The notes beneath the pieces were generated by a model. That model saw only the letters and a list, made by a program, of their open reading frames with translations. It was not told where the DNA came from and did not search any database. From Tipula vernalis (lineage: Eukaryota > Arthropoda > Insecta > Diptera > Tipulidae), in assembly GCA_958295665.1 (NCBI GenBank), contig OY282560.1:141724091-141788090 (forward strand): a stretch of 64,000 nucleotides of DNA, written 5' to 3'. This document shows positions 1 to 12,837 of this stretch, piece after piece (position 1 is the stretch's first letter; each line of letters opens with the position of its first letter). Made by a program: the position numbers and the translations under genes.

Positions 1-1190
1 CTACACAGGGAATATTCGCGTTTTCCCTTCCAGAAAATTCCAACATTTAGACACTGAAATCATGGACATTATTGCTTTGGTCCACCAATCATCACCAACA
101 TTTCCCAAATTTCTGACCTCGACCACATTGTAAAAGTTTAATTTATATAGTAGTAATACGTGAAATAATTATAAGGGTTAGATAAGGTAAAATTAGCGGC
201 AGTATTAATTTAAGATACTTAAGATTCATTCCATAATATCCAGCCGCGTTTGATTTAATTTTTCCAAGTAGATTAGACATAGTGTCAAAGTCTTTGATGC
301 ATTTAAAATAGAACGGTGAACATTGAAATCTAGATTAAGAATCGCTATTAAAATCCATACAAGATACTAATAGAAGGAACGGTGTAATATTGCTAGAATT
401 TTTATCAGCTTTGTCTGCTGATATAAGATTATTTCAAATCCGATTCATGGTTACCTTTAGATTATCAAAATAGCAATACTTAGCTTTGTGAACAAGATCA
501 CGTTGCTTTTTCCATAATTTTTGGGCTTCATCTCTTAGTGTGCTTAGTTTAATAATTTCAGTATTTAGCCAGGGTGCTGCTGGATTAAAATCCAGAACTT
601 TTTTTACCGCAGTACAACGCGTGTGTATGATATCTATAAAATTGTGAAATAAATTGCAAATATTGTTCAAATCAGCCACGCTCCTTAACATTTCAAAGTT
701 CAGTTCAACAAAGGTGTTTTCCATTAGCTCAACGTTGATATTATTGTACACCGAAATATAGGAATATCTTGGTTTTGGCTGTTTGAACTTCATTTTATAT
801 GACATGTATATCAAATAATGGTCGAAAATCGACGGGAGGGAAAGTTTTTGTCAAATTAGATTATTCTATCAGAACCAGTTACATTCATCAGAATTAAATC
901 TAAAAAATTTCATTCTCTTGTAAATTGAAATGGAACAACAAATAAATGTAGTATATTTAAATTGTCGAAAATCATCGTCGATCGTCGATGTCATTTAACA
1001 ATTTTGTTAGTGGATTATAACGATGAATTAAGACGATCTAAAATACACGGCCACTCCACATCCTGATATTTTCTTACCAGCAACCTGAACTCACTCAAAC
1101 ACAAAATATCAAAAGGTTTAGACACCAAAATTCAAACTTCATCAATATGATTCACTAAACTCCGTACATTTAGGTGAGCGATAGAAATAC
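1..1190 (-). pseudogene. LINE fragment, endonuclease to start of reverse transcriptase
   Basis: Remnant of a non-LTR retrotransposon second ORF, read leftwards and running off the window edge. Near 1160-1040 the minus strand reads LTYLNVRSLVNHIDEV and KPFDILCLSE, the start of an AP-type endonuclease (target-DNA nicking). Near 860-790 it reads IFDHYLIYMSYKM, the SDH-type end of that domain. At 434-814 is the endonuclease-RT linker with APWLNTEIIKLSTLRDEAQK, a typical LINE motif. Further left, near 300-180, IKSNAAGYYGMNLKYLK matches the start of a reverse transcriptase. Stops and frameshifts separate these blocks, and the middle of the endonuclease (950-1030) is not recognisable. The clade is CR1/Jockey-like from general appearance only; the family is not identified. 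No intact product is possible. Confidence 0.82.
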
Positions 1191-3507
1191 AGAAACTCTA
1201 AAATAAAAAGTCAAATTACAAAATAGATTAGATAATAAAACCATACGGTCGGCCAAATCTCCGACAAATAAATACCGTAAAAATGCAGTAGTTTCATTCA
1301 AGTTTTATACAAAATGAAGTTCAACTGACTCCTTTCTTTTGTCTTTGCAACGGCAACGTACGGCAAGATACGTCGTCTGCTGTTATGTTAAGCTTTGTTG
1401 TTATGTGTCGAATGATATCAGCATCTTAGGTATAGGGATGGAGGTGAGTAGCCACAAAATATTTTTGTTGTGGCACAGATCGCAAGTTTGATTCCCACAA
1501 TTAATGTACTAAGTTGTGCAGTCTGAACATCGGGAACATTTGTAGAATTTTCACTCTGTTTCGTAGACACATTTGTCTATTGGGTTTGCAACTGCATGTT
1601 TAACTGTTTAGCAATCATATCCTAACCTTTTAAATACCTGATTCGCTTTAACCTCGATTTTTTGTTTTATTTTTGTCGGAGCCAAAACAGAATTTTCATC
1701 TCTCGAAATATATTTTATCCTTGTGGTTTTTCAATTACGTGAAAAACGTCGTTATCTAAAAATATTTATTTGCTTCAGAATTTCCATAATTATGTAAGGT
1801 CAATTTACTTCAAAAATAAGATTTTCTTTTATGTACAGGAAAAACTCTTCACATAGTCACTTAAACTTTCTAATTCCTACGTATACAAAAGTAATTGTTT
1901 AAATATAAAGAATCAGTTTATAAGAATTTTACAAATAGGAAATAATGCAAAAACTCCGATTTATAAAATAATCCTCTTATAATTGAAACAATAAATTCAA
2001 AATAAATTCATTCAAGCGTATCGTATATACTGTATATGTAGAGCAATGGCGAAAAACTAAATCGAATTAAAGAGAAACATCCAGACAAATAAAAAGACTC
2101 AGTTCAGTAAAGAAAATATTTACCGGAAAAAATAAAATCAAACAACTTAACCCGCCCAGAATAAAATAAATCCAATATTAATTCTGGCACTTTCGTACTA
2201 AGCCCAATTTAAAATTCTCCTCTCCCAAATCCTAGTTCTTCAATTTGTTTTTCAGTTATAAATTTTTAAATTGTAAGTACAGAATACATTATAATATCTA
2301 TCTGGTTGAGTTCTAACAACAAAAAATTAAAGAGATTTGCTGAAGGGAATTGAAGACACAAAAAATTGTCTTATTTAAAATTAATATTATTAAAAATCCA
2401 TTATCTGCAAACTTTTGTTTTGTTTCCCGTTGTTTTTTTTTGTGTAATTTTAATTTGTTCAATTTGGAAATGCCAATTAGACCGGAGAATTTTAAGTTAT
2501 ACAAAATTATTTTTGTTACCAGAACATGACATCCTTGTCTATTGAAGAAAGCAGATACTTCCTCCGAGTTACAAATGGAAAATGTGAAATACAAATTATC
2601 TCGGTTTAGTAAGAAAACGAAAGGAAAACGGATTTTTTATGTTTAAAATTACCTATATTATGTGTGTAGGATTTCCAAAAAATGTATTGTAAAGAAGGAG
2701 GATTTTGACAACCAATTGTATTTAGTAGTTAGTTACATTTGATTGTTTCGAGAATTCTGAAAACAAACAGATGCGGGAAAATCGATTAATTTTCCAATCT
2801 AAATGGCAACACCTGTAATTTGGGAATTGAATATGCCCAATATTATTTACTAATTGTATGTTACCAAAAACTATCAATATTTGTGAGAATGGGAAACAAC
2901 AGAAAAAAAATGCACTAATGAAGGGATAAAGGATAGATACAACAATTAAACAGTCAATGTGTTCCAACGCATGTGACCTAATTCTTTGAGAATGTTGCCA
3001 TGCATTTTAAGCAACATCAACTATTTTTATTGTATAAAATATTTCTGTTAGTTTTAATTTTATGTTTGATTTTGAGAAATAAATAATTTAAGTCAATTCA
3101 CACTGAACTCATTAGCGGGGATAAGTCGAAAAAATAGTTATGATTGTGGGTATTTTTGTAACTATCACGAAAAATACGTAGAAAGGAATAAATAAATAAA
3201 GAAATTCCGAAAGAATTGGTTAAAAATTGTAGTTTAGCTGAGAATATTAAGAGAAGCGGACGCTTTCTTTACTTAAAATAAATAATTATTGTTGTGAATT
3301 GTTGTAAATATAGTTAATTATTTAATATTAAATTAAATGTTACAAATTATTTTTTTTTATTAAAAAATTATTATGTATTTAAACAAAAATAGGATAGCTA
3401 CAATAAATTTTGTTTTTTGAGAAATTACGTATTCATATACGTACTACATGTACAATTTTGATATTTTTAATTGTAGTGCAATTCTCTACATATATTTTGT
3501 TTGTACT
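1191..3507. other. AT-rich stretch without recognisable gene
   Basis: I see no coding region here. The open frames near 2313-2594 and 2722-2967 on the minus strand are AT-driven and resemble nothing. A short segment at 1440-1500 has a tRNA-like look (gtttgattccc, similar to a Pol III B box) but no foldable tRNA, so it is not called. AT-rich homopolymer runs occur near 3340-3370. Confidence 0.6.
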
Positions 3508-5365
3508 CTAGTTGTCAGGATCTTCCTTTAAAAATTCACAATTTAAACCTAATTTTATAAAAAAATCTTTGGTTTTACAAGAAACAAAATCTGATAGTTG
3601 AAGATTGTTAATAGGAAAAGTGCCAATGCTTTGTACGTAAATCGTTGAGTTTGAATTTTGATTCAACGCTTCAACCATTTTTTTCCTTTCTTCATATTCC
3701 ACTTGAGGATCAAAAAAAATACCAAACCAACCAGATATTCATTCAAATACCATAGATGCCTTTTAAACTTTTTAGTATTTTCGTATGCTATTTTTTTGTT
3801 TTTGTATTGATTTAAATTTTTAAGGAAGTTTAAATCAGATCGTGGGGCCGATGCGTCATTCGAGGTAGTATACCAATATTTTACATATAGTTGGCAAGCA
3901 AAAATAAGAAAAGTTCGAACACCATCCGTTTCTTTCTTAGAAAGATTTAATTGCGATTTGAACATAAAAATTTTGAAGCAATATATTAATTTTGCCATTC
4001 ATCTCGCACGATGGAACGCTCCGGGTATGTTGAATCTCCAGTTATCAATTTTTTCTCCCAAAAATATAAAGCACAGCTGTAAGAGTTCTTTATAATCGTC
4101 ACGTGGTTATTTTTTTAGTAACTGGAGATTGACGAATTCAACGAGATCACTTTTAAAGTCCTTTAGCTCCATTGAAATTTTTTCATCTTCCCAACCACTT
4201 TTAAATTCGTTTTTTTTTAAATTTTCCCACGACGATCGGAATTTTTTAAACAGGGTTATATTCGGACTTGGTGTTGCGCTTTCAATCGTTAATTGAAATG
4301 TATTAGATAATACTAATTCTGCTATGTGATGTCGGCAGGCTAATTGAAGCAACGGTTTCTCCATTAGATTTCGAAGAAGGTGGCAAGCTCCAAAACGGAC
4401 ACCACTATTGCTAGCTGTGGTATCAAAGCACATTAATTGAATGTTGCTTTGCATTTGCTATTTTGGGTATTCCTAAAAGTTTCGTATTGTTTTCGGTTGC
4501 TCCCGTAACATATACTGCTAAACGATTAACAATTTTTTTTTGAGTTTATGTCTTCTAAGTGTTTTGAATCCCAATGGGATTGTTAAAACACTGTTAGCAT
4601 TTAGACAGAATTAATTTTCGCTGTCATACAAAAATTGTTTTCTGCAATTTGTACGAGCTTTTCTAAATGATTCCCGATTTAACACAAAGCTGCTTCCATC
4701 GCATCCTAGAGTCTTTGTAGTCGCAGCAAGGATATGGACAGCGTTTCTATTGCTAGTTTTTTTTCTGTCCAATGCAAATGTTAATTCAGGTGTAATCAAC
4801 AATTTTTGCATTTTCGGTTTATTTCTTTCGATGTATTTAACGGTCGAATCTTTCAGTGGATCATTTTCATTTTCTTCTTTCTCACCATCACTAATCTCAC
4901 TATACGATAACTTTGTTATACTCAAATTGTTTTTTATATTCGATGTATTTTTATATTTTTTAATGTAACAAATGTTAAACGTTGTATTTAAAATTTTAAT
5001 AAATTTTGTTTTACAAATGTTGTTTTATTTGGACTTTTTTTAATATTTCGCCAGTTTTGGTGCAATTTTTTAATGCGAATTATTAAATGTTTTTTTAATA
5101 TTAATTGCTTCGGTCCTTTTCCGGCTACCAATAACTCTGTGGCAACTTCTGCAATTCCAAAATCGTTGAAGAATAACAAGTTTTTTAGGTTCTGTAAAAC
5201 TATTTTTAAATGGTGTTTTCTTAAATCCAATCGAAAGAGCCTTGACCGAAAAGAAGAAGACAAAATATATAAATGAAAACTTAACATTAACCCGGCTTCC
5301 ACACCAAATAAACATACAGCAAATATATTCGATAAACTTTGACAGTTTTGCGATTTTTGTACCAC
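3508..5365 (-). pseudogene. Degenerate DDE transposase, hAT-like family (copy 1)
   Basis: A broken transposase gene read right to left. Blocks in order: 4988-5365 (weak N-terminal region); 4611-4925 with ITPELTFALDRKKTSNRNAV and HILAATTKTLGCDGS; 4107-4454 with LMCFDTTASNSGVRFGACHL and ACRHHIAELVL; around 4090-3960 PGAFHRARWMAKLIYCFKIF; 3663-3998 with LWYLNEYLVGLVFF; and 3508-3702 with LSDFVSCKTKDFFIKLG. These motifs in this order match a repetitive transposase family I know from insects, aphids and Hydra. My assignment to the hAT group is a best guess, because I do not see the classical hAT dimerisation motif. At least three frame breaks and a stop after LQLLKK show that it is dead. The C-terminal end seen in copy 2 (6888-7100) is missing here. 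There is no evidence of host domestication. Confidence 0.72.
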
Positions 5366-5824
5366 CTACTTTGTATTGTGAATATATTCTTGCTGTACAA
5401 CAGCATCTAGTTTAACGACCGCCAAACGTCACAATAAAAAAGAAATTTAAAATGTTGCTTGTTTAATAAACTTTTTTTGTTCGATTAGTTAGTTCTTTAT
5501 CGAAGTTATTGAAGTAAAATAAACTCGAAGCAAAATTCTCAAATTGCATGGATTTTAATTTTTGTTAATTTTATATGGTTTGATTTAGATCAAAGTTTTC
5601 AAAAAAAAATCTAGATATATTTTTTAAGTAGCTTAAATATGTTTTCTGAATAGTAAAAATGTTTATCAAATAAAAAGTTTATTTGGTGTAAAAGCTAGGT
5701 AAAACAAATTTTATTAAACTTTTAAAGTTTCTCCATTTAAGTATAACCAGAAAATGTACCATTTTGCGTCGAAGTTCCACTGAGAAATAACAAGTGTATA
5801 ATAATAATCTTGATAAAATATTCT
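5366..5824. other. AT-rich intergenic spacer
   Basis: No gene or repeat recognised. It separates the start of the hAT-like remnant from the MITE at 5833. Confidence 0.55.
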
Positions 5825-5832
5825 GCTGTTAT

Positions 5833-6052
5833 CAGTGATGGAAAACGTTATTTGTGTAACGTTACACATATAACGTTATGTTATAATTATAATAATTTAT
5901 TATAATTTTTTTTTTTTAATTTTTTTTTTTTATGTCATAACGTTTTTATGTCAAACCGTTACAAAATTCATCGGCTACACAAAAATATTAAAAATTTATA
6001 TCGTTACACATAACGTTATATAGTGTGTTAAACTTAACGTTTTCCATCACTG
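5833..6052. mobile_element. 220-bp MITE with hAT signature
   Basis: A complete non-autonomous DNA transposon. Its ends are perfect 18-bp inverted repeats: cagtgatggaaaacgtta at 5833-5850 and the exact reverse complement at 6035-6052. It is flanked by a perfect 8-bp target-site duplication, gctgttat, at 5825-5832 and 6053-6060. An 8-bp TSD and a CAGTG-like terminus are characteristic of the hAT superfamily. The interior is almost pure A/T (poly-T at about 5907-5932) with repeated short palindromes of taacgtta and tgtgtaacgttacaca type near both ends, which could bind a transposase or form hairpins. It has no coding capacity. The clean TSD suggests a fairly recent insertion. It lies between the two hAT-like transposase remnants, but nothing in the sequence links them mechanistically. 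Confidence 0.93.
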
Positions 6053-6060
6053 GCTGTTAT

Positions 6061-6679
6061 ACAAATATTCTAATGCTGGACCGTGAAAATTGATATGGAG
6101 GTTACTTTACAATGTTTAATTAGGAAGCGATTAAAATAAAAACTAAATTTATACACTTTTAATTAGATTAATTTTAATGATGGAAACCATGTCAATTTCA
6201 AGCAAAGTAAAAAATAACGCATTGCCATTCCATGTCATTGAAAAAAATCTAAACAAAGAAATTGATTGCATGAAAAACTAGATAAGCTGAATTTCGATTT
6301 TTACACTTAGTTTTGAAATTATGATTTTGCGGTTTTCTCAAAAATTTGTTAGAAAACCAAAAAAAAAATATTAAAACAAAAAAGGTTTCTAATTCAATTT
6401 GGCTTAAGACTAGGTTGCTCTTTTTACGTTTCGACCATTTTCCAGATGATCTGCTACGATTTTTGGTGTAATTTTGTTCAGCAAATTTGAAAATTCACAC
6501 TGTAATGTTCGTTTAAATACATATTATCAAAAATAAAAATAATAGTAATATACATTATATTGTTGGAAATTTCATAAGATTTCCCGCGCCGTATAGATTA
6601 TTGTTCTATCTCTCTTAGTTTTCAAGTTATGGAGTATAAACCGGCACAATGTCCATATTGGACTTGCATTTTTTAATGA
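6061..6679. other. Spacer between MITE and transposase remnant
   Basis: AT-rich DNA without recognisable coding content. The upstream part of the 6680 transposase remnant may begin in here but is not recognisable. Confidence 0.5.
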
Positions 6680-7100
6680 TTGTATATCGTTAGAATAAAA
6701 AAGATTAATAGTTTCAGCTTTGGAAAACCCTGGATTGATGAGAATCCAAAGAAAGCCATTATAAGCAAAGACAGAGTAAATCAACTATATTTATACGATT
6801 TTGTGACGGAGAATACAAAACATTTCTTCAATGCAATTGGTGAATCTTCGACTCAAGAATTCCTTGAAATGGACCCTGAAAAGTTGAATGAAAACAACAA
6901 ATTTATCTGCAAAAATAAAAGTTAATAAAATATTTATTGTTAATGATGTTGCCGAAAGAGCAATAGCCTTAGGTAATTCTTTCAACGATAAAATAACAAA
7001 GAAAGAGGATGAAAAACGGCTTCTATTTCAAGTAATCGAGCGATATCGAGAAGAGTTCCCTATCAACCTCACAAAATCTCAAATCAAGGAGAAACTCTAA
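6680..7100 (+). pseudogene. Transposase C-terminus, hAT-like family (copy 2)
   Basis: C-terminal part of the same transposase family as the minus-strand remnant at 3508-5365. Frame 6680-6925 contains YDFVTENTKHFFNAIGESST and FLEMDP, which aligns with LSDFVSCKTKDFFIKLG and FLKEDP of copy 1. Frame 6888-7100 contains FIVNDVAERAIALGNSFNDK and LLFQVIERYREEFP, the typical VNDxAERxIAL tail of that family, ending at the natural stop at 7098-7100. One frameshift near 6910-6925 breaks it. Everything upstream of about 6700 is missing. The two copies point away from each other, so they are separate insertions or a rearranged pair. Not functional. Confidence 0.75.
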
Positions 7101-7254
7101 TTAGTTGTATTTATCACTATTATTATTAATATTACTGTTATAACTAATATTATAAAATAAACTTAAATTATTATGTAACTTTTCTTAATAAACTATGTAA
7201 AAATTATAAAAATGATAGTTTTAATATTTGATTTATATTTTAAGCCATTTCATA

Positions 7255-7386
7255 GAAGAAGTGATTATCGAAACTAACGCGTATTTTGAGGGGTTCCCGA
7301 AATCGTATTATTCAGATGGTATAAAAAAGTTGGAATATCGTCTTACTAAGTGTGTCGAATTAAATGGAGACTATGTTGAGAAATAA
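7255..7386 (+). pseudogene. mariner transposase C-terminal fragment
   Basis: The plus strand reads EEVIIETNAYFEGFPKSYY, then SDGIKKLEYRLTKCVELNGD, then YVEK and a stop at 7384-7386. The block DGIKKLExRxxKCxELxGDYVEK is the conserved C-terminus of mariner transposases (cut-and-paste, TA target sites). Only about 43 residues remain. The catalytic DDD part lies upstream and is absent, its place being taken by the end of the hAT-like remnant. No mariner inverted repeat could be identified downstream. Confidence 0.82.
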
Positions 7387-7432
7387 ATGGTTTTTGGCAA
7401 AAAAAAATTTTGATTTCCTACTTAGGTAGCTT

Positions 7433-7458
7433 CATTTTCAATCCGCCCTAGTAGTTTG
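7433..7458. repeat. 26-bp direct repeat, copy 1
   Basis: Exactly identical over 26 bp to 12838-12863 in the same orientation (core ccgccctagtagtttg). Here it is followed by four gattgatt-type units. The 5.4 kb between the copies contains no recognised element. The repeat could be a long target-site duplication or the conserved end of a dispersed repeat. Confidence 0.8.
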
Positions 7459-7599
7459 ATTGATTGATTGATTGATTTCGAATGTACGGCCAAGCATTAA
7501 GCAGGAGATCCCGGAAAGCGCCGGGCCCACCGTACACCCATTTTTACATTTACTTGGAAGGATAAGGAAGGATATTAGTAATTGTTTGAGATCGACCAG

Positions 7600-8520
7600 G
7601 TTACAAACACCGTTACAGTCAATAGTTAGTAAATTTTGTGTGGTAGGATGGGAAAGGTATGTTAGTAATGACAGAATTGGTCCGGTTTCCCGGTGGCCAG
7701 TTTCAAACTACTGTTAGTATTCGACAATCACAATTGGTTACTTTATTAGTTGATCATTTCTCTGGAATCCGGGGGCTGGAACTCAGGACTCCCTAAATTT
7801 TTTATCAGGACTTAAAAATTATTAATGTTATAATTCCCAGGCGACTCTGAAAGTTCAATCCAATTAATAAAACACCATAATACCAAATTTTATTACTTAA
7901 ATGAATAATTTATGTAACCGTATCTTTAGCATCCCCATGCACACATCATACACCCATTTTCACATACCAACCAAAACCGATATAGGTTATTGATTTATTA
8001 CCCTAAACCTTAATTAAAAATTATTAATGTTGCCATTTCCCTCAGTCCGCCTTTCATTAATTTACCTGATAAAGTATTTAAGAAATTTAAAATTACTAAG
8101 CTAAGATTATAATTAATCCTTATAACAATAAATATAAAATTAAGATAAAATAAAATAAAATTGAAATTAAACTTTAAAATTAATATGCAATTCCCAGGCG
8201 ATTCTGAAAACTAAATTTAATTAATAAACAGCCTAATAGCAAAATTTTATTTCTTAAATGAATAATTAATATAACAGAATCTTTTGTCTTAGTTGGGACA
8301 GACTCGACCCGTTTACAGACCGCAATGCGATCGATAGTTAGTAAATTTTTAGTGGAATATATAATAAAAGTTAATACAAGACAGCACAATCTAGCTACTT
8401 TATTTGTGATCATTTCTCTGGAATCCAAGCCGGATACTCAGGACTCTCCACATCTAAATCAGGGCTTAAAATTTATTAATGTTGTAGTTTTACCCCTGTC
8501 CACCTTTCACTAGTTTACCT
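7600..8520. repeat. Diverged duplicated segments
   Basis: Several blocks occur twice with about 75-85% identity by eye. gatcatttctctggaatcc with its surroundings is at 7752 and 8409. A block starting with attcccaggcga (second copy attcccaggcgat) and running into aaatgaataat is at 7835-7910 and 8191-8265. A block around attaatgttg, then gtccgcctttcattaatttacc-like sequence, is at 8015-8080 and 8465-8525. Offsets differ (657, 356 and about 450 bp), so this is a rearranged mosaic rather than a simple tandem repeat. No protein signal was found. The 5' part (7490-7720) is unusually GC-rich for this window. Confidence 0.6.
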
Positions 8521-11500
8521 GATAAAAACTTACTAAAATATTTAATTTTAAATGAACAGCCCCTATTTCATAGTTTATGGACCTTCTATATCTAATTAAT
8601 TATTTATTACATACTACAACAATAATTAACTAAACGTTAAAACCATTCAAAACATAAATTATAACTTAAACTAATCTATCTACATTAGTCAAGTTTCCTA
8701 TCAATGCAAGCACATGTCGCAAATTTATAAAACCACTGTTGTGCAAAAAACAACCAAAATATGTCTGCCCTGCGGTAGTATTTTTGTTTTTTTCTTTTTT
8801 TCTTCCATTCTTTTTTCTTTCCCTTCTGATTGTGAATTCAAGCCCATCTATTCCCATTGACATCGAAATTTATTTTGACGTCCGAAACGATTTAACATAC
8901 TTTTGAATCATCCATTGCACGCAAACAAACCTGTTTCACTCATAATATTCAGATACTATGATTTAATTAAATGTATTCCAGACACTTATACGTAAAACAT
9001 TTATCAAGCCATAAACCTCAAAAAACGATGAAATACAAAACGTTCAGTTTGCAATCCAGAACAACAGAAGTATTTATACATCAAAACTGTATAACCGTCC
9101 CTGTCTGCTCCGCTAATACACACAATAAAGAGACAGAACACCCACAAATGTTCGCGAAAACACAATCAAATATCAATCAACTACGACGCATGTCCATTTA
9201 AACCAACACACCCCCATGCTATCCAAAATCCAATCCAATTACCAAGTTTCAGTCACTAAGAACTGAAATCAATTTCACGTACACCCGCACAAAACCCAAA
9301 AACACTCATTCAAACCACAGTTTTTAATCAAATGCTTGATGAGCCCAAATTATGTATTTGAAAAATTGTCAAGAGCTACAGGTTTAAAAGCTTTCACTTA
9401 TCGAAGCATTTTAAATAAACCATTCTACTTCAAAACTTGATACTGAAAGGGATGACGGAATTTGGGTTAGGATCTCCAATATTTGTACCAAACCATTTGA
9501 CTTTCAAACTCGATATTATAAAAGAAGATTGTATTTTGGGACCAATTTAGAGTATTTGCTTTCAATCAGCTTGAAGCTTGATAATCCATTCATACCTTCT
9601 CGGTGACTTTTGTGATTTTCGACAAATTCTATCCTTCATTAAAATGTTTTATGACCCAAATTAAGTATTTGCAAGAAATGTCAAGAACCCCTTGTTTCAA
9701 GAGCTTCTGTTCATCAAAGCCTTCTAAATCAAATCACTTCATTCAGAAACCTGACACCACAAAGGGTACTTTTGGGAAAAAATTCAGAGTATTTGTTCTC
9801 AATTGCTTCCATTTTCGAGCATTACGAATCGTTTACGAATCATTTTGAACGATCGTTCAAAAGATGAAAACACTAGATGAACAGAACCCGATTCAATTGA
9901 ATGGCCTAAAATAAAACAAAACATCCCGCAACTCCACGCTTTGACGAGTCCCAAATATATGAACAAGGCATCGCAAATCCTGAATGTAACTTAAAAACAT
10001 CAACAATTTCGAAATAATCTCAAAAATGTCGATTTTTAAAGTGTCCTGAACATTCCAGAAAGCTCTCAAATATCAAACCATCCGCAAGCATGCAAGACCA
10101 AAAAAAATCCTACAAGTGCTAATCACTGCCATGTACAGAACAATTCGGAAAATCCCTACATCACGTGAATGTCGACTGCTCTCGAACAATTCAGCTTTTT
10201 GCTTTCTACAAAGCTCTCAAAATATTCATCGGGTATTTTTTCAAACATCGAAGAATCGTTCTCTTCGAATAGGCGCCAAAACTCCCGAACAACACCGAAC
10301 CATCAAACATACTCAAATAATCTCGAAAATCTCGAATAAACTTACTGTTTACACCTGTGACACCGAATCACTTATCAAGTCTCAAACATCGCGCATCTCA
10401 CCTCGATGACAAACTCCAAAAATCTCGAAAACTTCAAAAAGTGATCAAAAGATGAAACCTGAGACAAACGAATACGAAATCGGGAAGCGAGAACTTCCAA
10501 AATCAGAAGAACCCTATCAAACACAACCAAAAAAAAGCGCCATCACTACTTGGAAAATAAAGTTGGAATTTGCATTTTGCATCATTTTTATTTTCCGTTC
10601 ACTGCCAGTTAGAAGATCCGCCAAATGAGAAACTAGAAGTCGAATGAACACCAACTGACTACAGAGACTGACCGGTTTGGCCCAAGTAAGGGAAACAAGA
10701 ATCCATTTTCAGTCGCGGTTAAATACTTCTCCAGTTTCCTCCTGAAATATTTCTTCTTGTATTTTTATGAACGTCACAACGATACATCGCAATATGCCAA
10801 CACCAGCAGATTACTATAAGCTCCCATTTTGAAACCAAATTTAACCTTTTCCAATCAAAACTTGATTTGTGAAAAGATGAATTGCAGGTTGAATGTGAAA
10901 GGTTGAATTTTGATAAATGTAAAAGAGGTAAACTTGGAGTTAAGCAAAAGATATAATACAAACAAGTAAACTTAGCAAACACAAAAATCATTGTCGTTTG
11001 ATGTTGAAAGCTTTTATTTTAAACGAGTTTAGCTGATTTTATTCTAAATCTTAATATCAGTCAGCACTGAGAAGAAATGGTTGAGCCTGTCTTAAAAAAA
11101 TATTTAATAGCAACAGGAACGATTTCTTCTTTTTCTAATAATTAGACCACCGCCTTTTCTTAAAAATTTCCTGAGCTATTTCACCTTAAATTTGAACTAA
11201 TAAAGGGAATCTCGTCGGCCCAAACAACCGTGGGCCCTCCGCGATCACGGGTGCTGCGATTACCCAGTTACGCCATTGGCACGTCTCCTTTAGCGACGTA
11301 AGATCAACTAATGGTTTTAAGAAGCAAAAAAATAACGAAAAGTTTTAATTCGTTTTATACCTTAGAAGATGGAGGCTGGCGCTGTCAAACCCCGTACATT
11401 GGCCATAACTTAATATTATATTCTTACAACTTATACTCTTAGGACAGCAAATTAATTACTAAATTTAACAAGCCTTAAAATTAGCATCTGTACGGATTAA

Positions 11501-12837
11501 AAATTTTATCATAGGTATTGTACGGGTTACAGGCATCTAAGTGGTCAATAGTTGGTATTATATGTAGGAAAAGACGACACAATCCTACACAATCCTACTT
11601 CCTGAAAATCGAAAACGAAATTAATCCCCCTCCCCCCGTACCATAACCGAATTCAAGAATTCCTAACTTAAAATTCAAATTTAAATATTTAAAACTTTCA
11701 AAATCTGAAACAATCTGTAGGATAAAAGGTTAAAAAATTTAACGCTGATCCATTCCCAATTCAACCTCTCAGATTAATGATAAATAAAATCTCTGAAAAT
11801 TGAAATAAAATTAATCAATTGTTTCCAAGCAACACCCAGTAAACCGAATTAGAAGTTATTCACAGTAATTAGTTAAGTACCCCCATTTCCACCATCTCTG
11901 TTAGTGGTTCCTATTTCATGAAATCTCGTGTTGATTCTGCTCATGTTGAATAAGTAAGTCATACTCCAATTAACCAGTTCCCGCAAAGTTATATCTCAAT
12001 GTAAAATAGAAAAATAAAAGTATAAAACCAAAACAATTTCCGACGCCGCACTATCATCCAATCATATGTATATGGGAAATTTACAAATACAACTCGATGT
12101 ATTCTCGATTTTTTAATTAAATTAAATCACTTTTAATTTAATTCTTCATTCTATACCAAATTCCAATAGGAATTACATAAATGAGACAGTCCATAGTTTA
12201 AAAACCAAATGGCATGTTGATCTTTACGTTCTTACGATTAAAAGAGAGACCAACCATATATCCTGCATATATCCCTTCTGCATTCTTTACCTCGCACATA
12301 CATAATGAACCCGTTTATACATAAACAAATGCAAATACGTTCGAGAAAGAGATGCCTCCATACTCATGTAAGCAGACAACAAGCAACTACACACATACAC
12401 ACATGCGTTATTTAATCAAAAAGCATAAAATTTAAGGAAAATTTGATAAAAACCTGGCAAATGTTCCCGGATGGACACATTTTATACTTCGTTCGACTAT
12501 TTTCCACACAATTTCATCCCGCACTATTTTTACAAATTTAGAAGAAATTAAACAAAATGTTTTTTCTCGACTGTATTTTTTGTCTTTGTTGCGCAAAATT
12601 ATTTTAATTGTACGCCATTTGCAACAAAATTATTTTTGTATACAGGAGAATTTTTTATTTTATTCACTATGAACACTTTTTATTAATAAAAAAAAAATGA
12701 CTTTTTATTTATTTGTTTATTTCAACACACACTTTTTTTTTTGAATTTATGTACATCGAAAATAAAAATAAAATTTAATTTACGCAGGAAGACAAAAAAA
12801 ACACGTCTACCTCGTTCGAGCGTTCATCGCTAACCCC
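8521..12837. other. Non-coding stretch with old dispersed repeat
   Basis: No gene is supported. The sequence at about 8900-10560 is strikingly poor in G on the plus strand. The part around 10310-10400 (aataatctcgaaaatctcga and flanks) is clearly related, in the same orientation, to 60765-60855. The part around 10845-10900 resembles 60965-61025. So 9900-10950 and 59950-61090 look like two old copies of one dispersed repeat. A GC-rich patch at 11215-11290 contains, on the minus strand, tggcgtaactgggta, which looks like a Pol III A box, but no tRNA can be folded. The rest is AT-rich. Confidence 0.55.

Noticed and set aside
2313..2967. Two minus-strand ORFs
   Set aside because: Composition-driven, no recognisable domain, broken neighbours.
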